Part shown: in pieces, positions 16,458-33,110 of the stretch | Layout: each line of letters begins with the position of its first letter | Numbering within the stretch: position 1 is the first letter of the stretch | NCBI GenBank assembly: GCA_009741485.1 | Contig: CM019216.1 | Coordinates: 47,884,789-47,948,788, forward strand | From: Malurus cyaneus samueli | Lineage: Eukaryota; Chordata; Aves; Passeriformes; Maluridae | Direction of reading: 5' to 3' | Length of the DNA stretch: 64,000 bases | Made by a program: the position numbers and the translations under genes | Notes under the pieces: generated by a model | The model's input: only the letters and a program-made list of their open reading frames with translations | What the model was told of the DNA's origin: nothing | Database searches by the model: none

Positions 16458-17561
16458 AGGAAGAGCTGACCTATAAATTATATGTATTCTGTATGCTTTA
16501 AATTACCTGAAATTACTTCTGTATAAAGCAATTCGAGCATTTAAAGCTGTGTTAGCTTCCATTAAATAAAAACCATTTTTATCACAACTTTTAAAAATCT
16601 GAACATGGTCCTGTTTATAGCTAGGATTGCTGGAAATAATTTTATCTTTAAAAATAACAAATTAGAGCAGGTCTAAATTTTGGTCATATGGGATACAGCG
16701 CCACTTTAGATCCTGGGAAATGACAGAGCTGTTTTATTCTCACAGTATCTAGAAGATGAGGTTGAAAATTGCATGTTGAATAATAGACATTGTAATACAG
16801 AACAGCACTTGCAAGGGAAATGTGAGAAGAATCTTTTACAGGTTGTCACTGAATGTAGAGAGATTGTCGTTCATGACAAACAATACTTTCTCATGTATTA
16901 TTTGTATGAAACGTATAGTATACAGCCCAAAATATTGTCTGCTTATTCAGAATACAAACACATGGAGGTGTGCAGAAAATAGTGTTGTCTGGTTTGTTAA
17001 GGAGCTACCAAAATTTAATCAGTATGGTTTGGAGAAAAGGCTACAAGACATGAAGAGTAAATCTGCAAATACTTGTGAGAAGTGGGGTGGTGGTATAAAA
17101 GAGGAAAGGAGATCTCAGCTGTGACAGGTAGGGAATGGTGTCTTACTGCTGTCGTACACTGTGCCTTGTGGAATGACATTAGCAAACATGGAGAATTGAA
17201 TTGTGAACTAGAGGATGTTTACAACAGCCATTAGAAACACATCTGAAGATCCTGAAGTTTATAAGATGATGGAATAACTAGTCAAGGGAAGTTCTTAAGT
17301 GCAAACAATAGATAAGAGTATCAACAGCAGGTCAAACTTTATTATATGAGATCCTCCACTATCACAGCAGGGAAATGTGGTTTCCAGTCCTAGCACATAA
17401 GGCCCCATGAATACAAAACAGAAGCAGAATAGAGAGAGAAGGAGAGAAAACTTGTACTCCATTACTCACAGAAGATACATGAATAAGATATTTGGCAACT
17501 CCCAATGAACAGGTATTTCTTAAACATGAATGCTTTTCCCTTACATTGTGCGACAAAATTT
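16458..17561 (+). other. NKAIN2 intron: no gene recognised
   Basis: About 1.1 kb of unique-looking intronic DNA. Two overlapping + strand frames at 16773-17124 lack any recognisable protein feature. Confidence 0.5.
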
Positions 17562-17640
17562 AAAAAACAAAACAAAACAAAAAACCAAAAAACCAAAAAA
17601 ACAACAACAAAAAAAAAAACAACAAAAAAAAAACAAAGAA
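17562..17640. repeat. A-rich CAAAA/CCAAAA low-complexity tract
   Basis: A-runs separated by C or CC. This gives the phenylalanine- and cysteine-rich minus-strand frame across it, which is not a gene. Confidence 0.9.
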
Positions 17641-17779
17641 ACTGTCAGTTTAAAATGCAGTCTGCATCTTGAAGGTGTTGAATAATTATGAACCATGCTT
17701 TGGAAGTCACAAAATATTCTGATAGAGTCAGCTTTGTCACAAACAAATCCCCCCATATTTTGTAGAAATACTGCAAAAT

Positions 17780-17820
17780 GATAGATATATAGGTAGATGG
17801 ATAGATGATAGATAGATAGG

Positions 17821-17904
<84 letters not shown>

Positions 17905-17922
17905 TAGATTAGATAGACAGAC
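17780..17922. repeat. (GATA)n tetranucleotide array
   Basis: About 143 bases of GATA repeats with interruptions (ATAT, GGTAGATGG, two GATGATA junctions, a TAGATTAGATT variant and a terminal GACA step). The purest part is roughly 17821-17865. The array ends about 470 bases before the NKAIN2 exon. Confidence 0.97.
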
Positions 17923-18330
17923 ATTTTCTTCAGGGAATATTGGTTTATTGAGGTTTGGTTCAGGTTTGGTTTATTGAGACTAAATCTGAAGTATTGAAAA
18001 ATTCAGTGCTGGTACAATTAGGCCATTATTTAATAAGTTATATTTGAATGATCAGCTCTGCACTCCTAACATATAATTGTTATTACATACCACTCTATTG
18101 TTGTATTATAGATTTGAACAAAAAGAGAGAGATACAGATTAGTCTCAAATGTCAGACCTATCAATGTTTCCTGAGATGCAGATTTTCTGGTGTGACTGAG
18201 TACTCACTGGGTCACTCTAGGCTGTGCCAGGGAAAGGGAAGAATTTATTTGTGGTTCTTTCTTATGTGTAACATTTTTGTTCATAAGCACTGTACTTATA
18301 ATCTGGTTTTGTCTTGGACTGAACTAATGA

Positions 18331-21854
<3,524 letters not shown>

Positions 21855-21885
<31 letters not shown>
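21855..21885. repeat. Poly-T tract (31 T)
   Basis: Uninterrupted run of 31 T, one of the longest homopolymers in the window. The following 250 bases are richer in GC, but I recognise no retroposon there. Confidence 0.92.
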
Positions 21886-23100
21886 CTGAAAGAAACATTG
21901 CCATCGCAAGCATGGCAGTGGAGATGCTGTTGCTGTCAGTTGCTGGGACTCAGGGCAGAGGCTGAGTTTGGGGTGCTGAACAAGGGGGACCAGGTGGGGA
22001 TCAGGGTCCAAAGCAGCCCTTGCAGCACATCATCCCATCCTTGAGTCAGCTCCTTTGGTTCTCTTTGCATGCAGCCCTGTTTGTGTGACCAGACCCAAGA
22101 GCTTCCTCTCACTGTCACCTGACTGAGCTCTGAGTCGCTTTACTGTCATCCCAGAGTATTTTGTAAATATGACCAAGAGCACACTTCTGAAAAGCTCATT
22201 TTAGCTGTCAAAATTGGCCTAGTTTCTATTTGTGTGGCATTCTTGACATCTTCCTTATTTAAACCTATTAACATAGAAAAGTTGCATTTCATATATTAAA
22301 TCATGAGGTTGTACTTCTATATTTTTTATACAAAAATTAGATGTCTGAAAGTCAAACACTCCAGTATCAAGAAATGCCAGAATTAAGATTCCTTGACTAA
22401 GCATGATTTGGCTCCCTTGTACACATATTTTTACATAGCTTTTAATTATGAAGTCACAACTGTAATTTTTTCTTTTTTTGTGACCCTTTCCCTAATATCT
22501 GTACCACATAGGCTATTTTAGAGACGAAGTTTTGGCAGCTGAGAGAGGCTGCAATACCGGATCCTACTCCATGTATTGCAACAGTCAGAAAAAGCTTAAT
22601 AACAAATATAAAATTAAATCCTGTACTTGGTTTCTGATCTGAAAACACGTTGAACATGAATGTGAAAGGTTAAATACACAACTCTGCCCCATAAGATCTC
22701 TAAGCACAGTGGTGCTTTTGTGTACGTAGATCACAAAATGGAGTTAAAGTGTGGTTCCTCATTATTCATTCTAGAGGTCTGAGCCACTGTTCTTAGGAAA
22801 AAAAAAAAAGTGTTTCTATTTGCATTCAAATCATATTACCTCCTTTCCTATATTGTCCTGTATTGCAACAGAGGGATCATGAAAGAATAAGAAAGATTAA
22901 AAAATGAACTTATTTGAAATTGAAATTGTTAAATTTGATACAAAGAACTGAATGTACTGTAGTTATTAAAATGTAAACTAAAGGAAAGTATGTAATCAGG
23001 TTGTTTTCTGCCAGAAGTTTGAAGGGAAATCAAATGTTTCTGAACACATTCTCTCCCACCCAGCGCAAATAACTGGAAATATAAGATAATTTGATCTCAC

Positions 23101-23395
23101 AAAATCACAGACTTATTCATGCTGGAAGAGCCCTCTCAAGGTCACTTAATCCAGTCTCCTGCTCAGAGCATCACCAACTTAAAAGTTCTCTCAGGCTGCC
23201 CAGAGTTTTAGTCAGTCAAATTTTAGAAGTCTTCAAGGATGGAAGAATCACAACTTTTCTATTTCTTTACCATTCTCATTGTGAAAATTTTCTCCTGATG
23301 TGCAGTTGAACTTTCCATTTCTGCGGTCTGTGACATTGCCTCTTGTTCATTCAATATGTGCCCCTGAGATGCTCCACCTTTTCTAACGTTCCCTT
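23101..23395 (-). mobile_element. Diverged CR1 LINE 3' region, minus orientation
   Basis: On the + strand the order is that of an inverted CR1 3' end. It starts with AATCACAGAC, then GCTGGAAGAGCCCTCTCAAGG, CAGTCTCCTGCTCAGAGCATC, GTCTTCAAGGATGGAAGAATC and a segment equivalent to the CR1 stretch CACCATTCTCATTGTGAAAA. Each block is recognisable but heavily substituted, so the copy is old. Confidence 0.8.
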
Positions 23396-24117
23396 TAGGT
23401 TTTTAAATGAGCTTGAATACTTTGGTTTTCTAAATGTTCTTTCTGTAGTCGAATTCCTAGTGCCAACCACAGATAGTTTTTTGCACTTCACAAGAAAAAA
23501 TCTAGTTATCTTGTCATAAATAATCAGTTCACTTTTCACAGTTTTGCTTTACTATGGAAGGGAAATGAAGGGTCTTTAAATATATGTAAAGCTACATAGT
23601 ATTTTATGTAAAATGTGGGAAGATACAGGTTTTCCACATATGGAAGAAGTAGTAATACATTCAAAATAATTAAAATTCTTTAGTTCAAAGACAATTCAAC
23701 TTATACCAAGATTTTAGTTTCCTGATGCTGTATTTAACAAACTAATGAAAATGTTGCATGTAAGCCTTGCAGTCCATCCAGTAAAATGCTGCAAATGTGT
23801 AACTCCTCTCTTTTTGCCAAGGTAAGTGAATCAGGGAGGTGATTCACCAGAACTTGGTGGAGGAGTTGCTAGGGATCAGTAGGAAGACACAATCTAATGG
23901 TATTTTTGGGGAACACCTTGGGAAGAAAGTCAGCTCCACAACGCTGGAGAAATGAAGGTTTCAGGAGAGAGTTTGCTCCTGTTTTGTTATCTGCAAGTAT
24001 TGCCCACTCTGGAGGTGAACTGCAAGTTAGTCTGTTTTCCATATCATTAAATCAGAAGAAACCATGTGAGTGGGATTCTCCACCTGCCAATGAGAACTGT
24101 GTTTAAAGTCAATCTTT

Positions 24118-24235
24118 ATGTGCTCATGGTCACAGTTCATAGTAAAGCCAGAAGGGACTTCAGGATACAGCCGTTAATTCTCCTGCCTCCAGCCGGGCCC
24201 AGCCACCAACCTACACTCTGGGAGAGCATCTGATA
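24118..24235 (-). mobile_element. Probable ancient CR1/L3-like 3' end, minus orientation
   Basis: The block CATAGTAAAGCCAGAAGGGA followed by TTCTCCTGCCTCC resembles the start of inverted CR1/L3-type elements in sauropsids (AAGGCCAGAAGGGACC, then CTGACCTCCTG). Only about 110 bases can be followed, and beyond that the similarity fades. Confidence 0.5.
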
Positions 24236-24744
24236 CAGATGATCTTGAGGAGGAAATGAGCAGTTTAGAGATCCACCTACATATGACGCTCATGCAATTA
24301 GTAACTTTTCATCACTGAGAAATCCTTCTTTTCCTTGTTAATCTGAGATGTTAGTCCAGGATTAGCCAGATATGGCTGACTTTTCGTGGCTATAAAGCAG
24401 TCCATTCTTTCTCTTTTCCTTTTCCATTGGGTGACTCAAATGAGAGGAGGAAGAGGCAGCAATGGTCATAGCACCACCTGTCAAAAAGTTGACACCAGTC
24501 CCGCATTGCTGGTGGAAATAAATGGAAAGGGTGGGAGGAAATAGGGAACCTGTTTTTCCTCCTACTGTTCCCACTTGTCCCCACCATATTCTTATTCAGC
24601 AAAGGCAAAAGGACCAACCAGAAAGAGGCACCTTGTAGTAAGTAGTATTTTTCCATTTGAATATCCCAAAGCTGGCAAGCACACTTCCACCTGCATGTCT
24701 GACTTTCACATACCTAGTTGCTGTGAAATCCAGTTTATATCCAT

Positions 24745-24793
24745 ATGCAAATTAACTGCAATAATGCAAATTACTTCAGGATATGATTTGCAT
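24745..24793. promoter_or_regulatory. Cluster of three octamer (POU-factor) motifs
   Basis: Perfect ATGCAAAT octamers lie at 24745-24752 and 24764-24771. A perfect inverted copy, ATTTGCAT, lies at 24786-24793, so there are three in 49 bases. Both forward copies run on into TTA. The octamer is the binding site of POU-domain factors, several of which act in neurons, where NKAIN2 is expressed. An intronic enhancer role is inference. A lone further octamer lies at 31463-31470. Confidence 0.4.
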
Positions 24794-24799
24794 AGCTTG

Positions 24800-27700
24800 T
24801 CACTCATGCTGCTTAAAAAACATGCTGGCTATGAGTGCTGAACACTTTATGCAGCTAATATGCTCTGATTTTAAAGGGAGGGCTTGATACACAGGTGAAG
24901 CTGAGGAAAGAAGGAAACAAAATAAATGGGTAATTCATCTTCAGCATAACTCAGTCGTAACAAAGCAATGAACTTGGCAACAAGATTGAACTTGCACCAG
25001 TTATGCATTCATTCTACATTACTTTGTGTCCATTAGTATAATCGTTATATTGCTTTGATTCCACATTTGCTAATTATATTTGTAAGGCAATGGTCATTAG
25101 CAGTTAAATGTCAATGCCATGCATACTCTAATAAAACAACCTGCAGGATGGTTAATTTTGAACATATTACCTTCCTTGGATGTTGTTTTAACAGATGTCC
25201 TGTTAAGATAACAGAGAAATTAAATTAGTTTTCAACTCAAAGCATCTGGTTAACTTTGTAGGTAAATGCCTTTGAGCAGTAAATCTGACCAGGGTTTTCA
25301 GATAAATAGCTATCAGAATGTTTTAAGTAAATGACTTTATTTTTTCACTTCTATCACTTAGGGCAGATTTGACATGCTTGATCATATATCTAACAGATGA
25401 AAATTGAACATAGTGCTGGCAACCAGCAGTGTTAGGTTATTCAGGGGGCAGTTTCATGGGTAGATACTATTAAGCATGCTTATGGTTTCAGAAAATTTAG
25501 TTCTGCAGCAATTTTTAAACCTCAAGATCTTTACCAGCTGGAAGATAACTGATTATAAAATTTAATCTGTTTATTACTGTAGACATAGCATATGGTGGAA
25601 CACATTCAGATAAGAGTGGTATTTTTTATATTTTTAATGATGAAGTAAATTGTGATAGGAAATCATTAAAAGTATAGAAAAATATGAAATATGATTGTAT
25701 ATATTTTGCTAATTGTAACAATTTTATCTTTTAAAATCCTGGGACATATTTTATCTTGAATTTATGAATAAACATGCATCTTCATGTTGATTTATATTTG
25801 CTCAGTTTTTCCAACATTTCGTAGCTTTGAACCAAATGCAGGAGCACATGAAAATAAGTAAGTGTAGTGACTGATTAGGTGATAATTCCATATGAAGATT
25901 TACATGTGTGCACATATTATATAAATATTATATATGTGTTTCTATGTATATTGAATACATGAGTTATATGTTTAGATTGGTAAACACACATTTTAAAAGC
26001 TGCATATATAACATGGAGTTAATTATATAAAGATTTTCATATATATCTAAAGTCAGTGTCGTGGATATTTCTGTAAACCTCTCAAATGTTACAGACAAGA
26101 CATTGCAGGAAAAATATCCAAATATGTATTTATGAGATTACTTTTTAATATTTATTAATTATATTGCAGTACCATCTAGTGGCTCCATTTTGATATCAGG
26201 GTGCCATTATGCTGTGAGCCCTAAATACTTGTAATATAAGTAAACCTTGTCCTAAATGATGCTATAGTCTTAGTATGTGATTCTGTGAGAATGAGAAGTG
26301 GAAACCAAAAAATGATAGACTGCTGTGAGAATCCAAAACAGGTTATATCTTTGGAATTCCTCATGAAGTTTTCCTCATCCTGTTTTCCTCATGTTTCTCA
26401 TCTCTGTGGGGATTGATAGTCGAGTGACACAAAGCTCTACTTTTCGATCATCTCATGGTCCACTTTGGTAAGAAAAGCATTTCTTCATGTTGTAGTGCAC
26501 CACTGCTAACATTTCACCAATTGTTTAAGGTACTGGGGGAAATGATGATGATTTTGCTTAAAATGAAAGATCAGAAGGTAAATTTATTTCTAGTCAAGCA
26601 GATTCTCAGATGATCACAGCTACTGAATGCATGTTTGCTGTGACAGCTCATCTGGGGAGTTTTCAATGCCTCTCATATACAGTATTGATACTATGGCCAC
26701 ATGAATCAGCTATGGACAAGGGCTGAAGGGGATTTAGCACAGTTGAAGGTAAAAGAGTCTCTCACACCAACCACTCATCTTTTATGAAAGTATAAAAACA
26801 TACAGAAATATGCTTTGCTTTCTAATTTTCACTGTCTTATGGTGTCAGCCTTGTGTTTCATTATTTATTCTTTTGGTGGGCAGATGCAATACTTTAATAT
26901 AGCCCCCAGTAATTTTTTGTTCTAAATATGGATGCAATAGCTTTCCCCACATGTACTTTTCCTCTAAATCTAAGCATGTAATTGACCTTCTAATTAAAAT
27001 CTATCAGATAAACTTCATCTTGTGAACCAGGGGTCTGCCAGAAATTTCAAGGCAGCAATAAATCCACAGTTTCTGAGGAGCTTTGTATTACTTGGAACTT
27101 CTGAAGAAAACCATTCTGATCCTTATGTCACTAAAAATTATGCCATTGTTATCTAGTAGGAAATAAAAATTCTGTATTGCCCTCAGCATCTTTCTACGTA
27201 TGAATAAGCATTTATTGAACCTGGAAAAGCAATGTGAGCTGTGAAGTGCTCTGCTTTTTTAATCCTGTTTAATATTGAAACCCCATACTCCTTTCTCACC
27301 ACTGCAATGGTAGCAATGAGCTCACAGGCCATGCACTGAAAATGTCTCTGGTTACTCTTTCAGTGGTTCATCATCTTACAGCACTCCACATTTGCAGTTG
27401 CCCATTTGCTGGAGGCTCCCACTCCCATGGTCCTGCCACTTGAACACTCGTGGTCTGTCTCTGGGCTAAAATACACAGGTTTGTCTGAAGGCACTTTGAG
27501 CAGCCACATGAAATATGTTCTTACATTGACACAGCTTTGCACTGAGGCAGGTGAGTAGCTCCCACAAAAGGCGCTGATAGAAACCTGAGGAGACAGTGAT
27601 GTGTTTAAACTGTCACCAATATTTCAAAGTGAATGTCTGCCCTGGTAACAGAGCCATGCTGTGCTTTCTGCACCATGAGAGAATTTGCACTCATAGATAA

Positions 27701-30700
27701 ATTTCCTTAAACATTTAACCAGGTATTTCAAGAAACATGTTGCAGTGTAGCTATTCAAGACAAAACAGAAATTAATTTTTCCTGCTGTAAAACTCCTACC
27801 TCTAAACTCTAGAATTATTTTAAATATTAGTAATTATTTTAATGTCATTTTCTTCTTTTCTCATTCCAATGAAAAGGATGTTTCCAAAACAGGTACTGAA
27901 AGGCAGTGATCTGTGGTACATGAATAAGAGAATTAACTAATGTCAGCTTCAATATTAATGTAGGATTAGAGGATAATTTTTTATTAATTGTCCATAATAA
28001 ACAGAAAAAATTCTCTCTCATTGACTTCAGTGCTGTCACACTGCAGTTGACAGCACACTCACAGGTGGTTTTATTTAGTTGATTCCATATGCTCAGAATG
28101 AAGCACTAGCAATGAAAAATATCTGATCTCCTTTCCTAATAACCCATTAAACTCGATTACCTTAGTGAATTTACCCCTAGAGGATAAGTTTACTCTAGTG
28201 TTGCTTTCTAAACTTGCTCCTGCTACTTCAGTGGTAGCAATTTTAGGGGGCATCCTATCTATTCAGGAGTGCTATAGTACAGTGTCACATCCCACTTATC
28301 AGACTACCACAAATACCTGTTTGTGTAGAAATTGGATTCTGTGTTTTGAGGGTAGGATTTGATTGATTGAGTAACCTCATAAATTGAACTAAAGTGTGGT
28401 TTTTTGTAGGTTTCATGCTGAAAGCCTGTTCTTCAGCAGGCCACGGTGTAACTCAGGCTGTTTTTCTTCCATCCTACGACAGTTGGGTAATTCAGCAATA
28501 ATGAGGTGATCAGTAATGTGCTGTGTCTAAGTATCTCACTGGTATCTTTAAACTGCCAATGAATCCTTTTATGGAAAAAGTGCTGCTTGCAATGCAGAGG
28601 GAGAATAAGATCAGAGTGCTCAAAACTATCTGAAGAACCTCCTCTACAGATAATGAGAGATATACCTCACTACACAAATGAAAAAAATAAAAGGGGTTAG
28701 ATTTGTCAACCTTTTGACCATATCTTGGAAATGAAGGGGTCTCCCTTCATAGGGGAGGCGCCTAGAAGGGGCCCTTCAGTGACTTCCGATCAGATGCACA
28801 ATGCAATTCTTCTCTTTGTCTCTTCTCTTGACAATTTTATACTTGTCATCCCTCTCTTTTCCTCCCTCAGCTTATTAAACCTGAACACTTTTTTGAATCC
28901 TGGTTTTGCTCACCTCTGGCACATTCCTTCAGTGCTTAGCCCATTCAAAGCTATTCTAACTTGATTGGCTAAACTGGCCAGGGATGTTTTTTTTTTTTTA
29001 ATTTGGGAGCATGGGGAAAAGCTGTATTTGAGTGCATGTTCATTGAGGTATTTTTCTTTAATCGTCATTTACAGAATACAGCAATTGTTGTTATTCTTGA
29101 CTATGCATTGTAACCAAATGTGCTTGATTCACTGTATCCTACAAATGCTCTTAAATCACAAGACATTTGTCCTGCAGCTGCAATGCTGGAGATGGATTTT
29201 CATTAGGTGGAGAAGTTAAGCAGTTGGAATATATTTATCTTGTTTTTTGGCTTTAGGCATCTTTTTTTTCTTCATTGGAATGCCAAAATGAAGTTTATGT
29301 AGGCATATTTGTTCTTTCATATGCTGTGTATGGCATCATAATATAAATTGTAAGGTAACATTGTTAAATATATTGCTGATATAATCTAAGTATTATACAG
29401 TATAAAAACTACTTGCACAAGTATTTACGTAAGAATTATGTAAAAAATTGATACTGAGGCTTGTGCAAAGGTTATCTGTGAATGTTATCATCCACCCAAT
29501 CTCACTTAATCCTAGGTGTGGGATGGATGGCCATGTAAAAAACACTGCCAAGGGCAATACTGAAAGAGATTTCTCCATTGGAAAATTTTTTCCTTAGGCC
29601 TAAGGAACTAACCACTCACTTTTACTGGAAAACAGACATATACATACATACATATATATTAGATCAATGTTTTCCACTTCCTTTAAAGCATTTCAGTCAC
29701 AAAACTAGTTTCAGCTTAGCAAAAGGATATGCAACATGGCATAATTGGTGTAGAATCAGGAATCTTTGGAACTTCTCATTGTGCATTTCTCATGGTTGAA
29801 AAACAGTGACAAGGTTTAAAGCATGAGATGTTCCCTAAAACTTCAGATCCTCACTGTTGTGTTTGCCTTCCTGAATTCTTTGGTTTTAATTTTTAATAAA
29901 GGAAAAAGTCACAAGCTCAGACAGCTGTTTGGAAAAAGAGGGTACAGGAGAGCTTAGTAACAACAGACTATGATACTATATAATTATGCTTTTTTCTCTT
30001 CATTAGCATATACAACCTGCTGCAGGAATGAGAATATAATGATAATTGCCAGTCTCTTGGGTTTTCACACTTGGAAATAGTGTAAAGTACAAATCTAAAG
30101 TAATAGGGATTCCTTCAAGAAATGTCTCTGCATAGTGAAAGCAGGAGCTTGTAGCAGATTGTAGAGACTTAATTTTGATGTTAAATTTCTGGCAAAATAT
30201 CTCCAGGAGATAATAGCATTTTTTCTCATTGTGGTCTCAAAGTGAAGATGAGTGTAACACTCATTTTCTTGCCATTAAAGGATGTTTTTCTGTGTCACAA
30301 CATGTAACATTAATGATAGATACTGCAGAGAAATGTTGCTGCAATATGAAAATCCACTGAAGACTAAAGATTGTTGGAAAAGCTTACATGGGAAATTTCT
30401 TTGATTCCTGTACACATTCTGTTTAGCTTTAGGCAATATTTTCATTTCTTCACAAGCACAGTAATGTATCCATTAAAAGGAATTTATAAAAAATAATATC
30501 TTTTTTTTCACAGTGATATCACTGTATCCTGCATAAGACAGTACTCTTTTGTTTCCTTTCATAAAGAATCATGCTTTCAAAGGTGATAAGTGTCAAGTAC
30601 CATCTCATAGAGGCAGTGCAAAATACTCAAAGAATACATGGCAAATTGGTAATAATTAGAGCGTTGTTTCACATATGACTTAGGTCTTTGATAATCCTAA

Positions 30701-32137
30701 GCCTAAGAACTATTTTCAAAGAGTCAATCTTCCTTCTCAGCAGGACATGTCCTGATGTGGTGCCATCTTCCCATGCCCATATGACATGTCCCGTTCCCAC
30801 ATGTCCTCAGTCTCTCTTACTCCTTCTTTTAACACTTCCTCTGCTTTCCTGGACACCTGCCTGTGGTGGTGATGCAGGTGGTGCTGGGCTGAAACATTCT
30901 TTGGAGATCCCCGTTTCTCTGCCTAGACTGCCAACATAGCTCAGAGTAGATTCATGTGCCTTCCAGACAGCTGAAGTTAAATGAGCTGAATCCAGCCCTA
31001 AGTGCTTATAACCCACTGAATTCATGGCACTTTGGCACTAATGGAATACCTGCCTTTAACGTGGACCTCCTAATATATTTAAAAATCTGGTGGCATGGAA
31101 ACTAAATTGCATTTAAATAGGAATTTGAGTGTTTAATCTGTTACTAATTGCTGAAAATGAGGTTTGAGTTCTAACAAAAAAATCCTTATCCTTTCTTGAA
31201 AATCTTGCATTTATTGATTTGACTTCAAGAAAAGGAGGAAGAATGGCAATGGTGGGATTTTCATTTATAGACATCTGAAAAACTGCTTCTTGTTTTCAGT
31301 TGGAGTTGCATAGTTTATTTGATTTGCCTCCTTCATTGATTATAATTGTGTTTCAGAGTGAGGCAGTGATGCCGCACGTGAAATAAATTAAAAACCTGCC
31401 TACCATGTCTACGAAACAATGGGAGTCAGTTTTGAAAACCTAATAAAAAACATCATGCTGACATGCAAATGAATAATAAGCTCTCAGAACATGGAATAGT
31501 TGAATTTCAAAAACTGAAATCCTTAAAAAGTCAAATGAAGTAAAGTGCATGCTTCAAAGCAAAGAGCGATGTCAAGAATTTGCGGCTGTATTGATTGGTA
31601 CTATAGAAGACACTTATAACAAGAAAAATGGAAAGACTGCATGAAAAATTCAAAGCAAAAGATCTGATTTGAAGGTTTCCAATACTGAGGAAGGGATATA
31701 TATTCAGACCACTGAAAAATTTAAGGCTAAATTTTTATTAATTCCTGTTTCTTTTCTGTACTATTTCCTTTGTGATGAACTACATGGTACATGTTAGGTT
31801 AGGTAAAAAGGAGAAAGAGGCAAAGCTTTGAATATGTAAGGCCTTGAGCAAATAAATATTTTATTTTACTTTTTTAGAATAAAATATCAAATGTAGAAAT
31901 GTGGAACTCCTGTATTTTTATGCATGGAAAGTCATATGAAGCTATGTTGAGTAGAAACTCCCTTGGGATGATTTATTTTATCATTAGAATAAAAAAAGGA
32001 AAAAAAACAAAACAAAACAGATAACCAAATTGCATATTCATGTGTTGCTGATATAGTTAGAAAAAAAATCACTTATCAGCCCAGAATGTCCTGTCTCTTT
32101 TTCTCCTCTACTTTGGTGATGTTAGATTCCCCAAAAT
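24800..32137 (+). other. NKAIN2 intron: no gene recognised
   Basis: Long repeat-poor, AT-rich stretch. About 25680-26180 is especially AT-rich, with many ATATA runs. A minus-strand open frame at 27360-27542 lies in a locally GC-richer patch, but I cannot assign it to a family and it has no clear splice context. Confidence 0.5.
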
Positions 32138-33110
32138 AGAATTATAGAAACATGAAGTTGGAAGATATCTGCCTATAATATTTATAATATGTCCTGGACA
32201 TAGAAATTTATAATGATATTTAACTTTGATTTAATACTTTTTTATCTAAGTGAATTCTTATAAACTACTAAGTATCATTACTAAGTAACCTGGTTTTGCA
32301 TGCATGAAGTCCTTTCTAATATCCATCCAAAATGATTTTACTGACCATATTGGACTTTTCCTAATAAGCAAGCCAAGCATTCCCTTTATTATATCATGTA
32401 CATGTTAAAATATATTTATCATGCTGGTTCTTCGTTTTTCTTCTCCTTTGTTGACAAGGTAGAGATTTTTCTTTCAAGTTTTCTTATTGCTCATATTTTC
32501 TGTCTTTTATTCCTATTGTAGTCCTCTGAATTCTTCCCACATACTCAGCAGTCTTTTTAGTATGAAGTATTAAAAAAAAAAAAAAAAATCAGGCTGACCT
32601 GTAGAACCTTTAGTATTTTATTATAAAACTGCCATTAAGTTCCATTGAATGAGATTTTCTGTGTTTTGCCCAATGCTACAGTGTTGGTTTTCATTTCTGA
32701 GTCACCATTATAATCTCCTGCAGTTCTCTTTGCCATCTTCTACTACCTTGCCAAATGTTACTTATTCTCATTCTGTCTGGTTTCTCCTGCCTACAGGAAG
32801 CACTTTTTTCTTTTCTTTGTTTAATTCACCTTGTTCTTCAGTTTGCTGAGATTATTTGGATTGCAGATCTGGGCTCTGCAGCATGTGCTGTCCTTTTCCT
32901 GCCCAATCTAAAGAGTGTTAAATTCTATCACCCAAATCATTAATGAAAATACTAATTGAGTTTAATATGGAGTGGTCACCTACATTCCTCTTCAAAGCTT
33001 TTCTCAGCTTAACACCCAACACTTAATGAATATTTTTTTTCTGAACAGTTTTCAAACCAGCTATGGAAATTGTTTTGGTGGTCTACATGCACTGTGCACT
33101 TTCTTTGCAT
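32138..33110 (-). mobile_element. Ancient CR1/L3-like LINE remnant, minus orientation
   Basis: Read on the + strand it follows the order of an inverted CR1 element over about 1 kb, with many substitutions and gaps. The opening AGAATTATAGAAACATG block comes first, then CCTTTCTAATATCCATCC, then the diagnostic CCCAAATCATTAATGAAAAT segment near 32930. Last comes CTGAACAGTTTTCAAACCAG near 33043. In CR1 relatives these last two blocks lie in the distal reverse transcriptase region. No intact frame remains. An A-run at 32572-32588 interrupts it. Confidence 0.65.

Noticed and set aside
27360..27542. Minus-strand frame of 60 codons in a GC-richer patch
   Set aside because: Composition is mildly protein-like, but there is no family match, no clear splice sites and no continuation, so a coding call is not supported.
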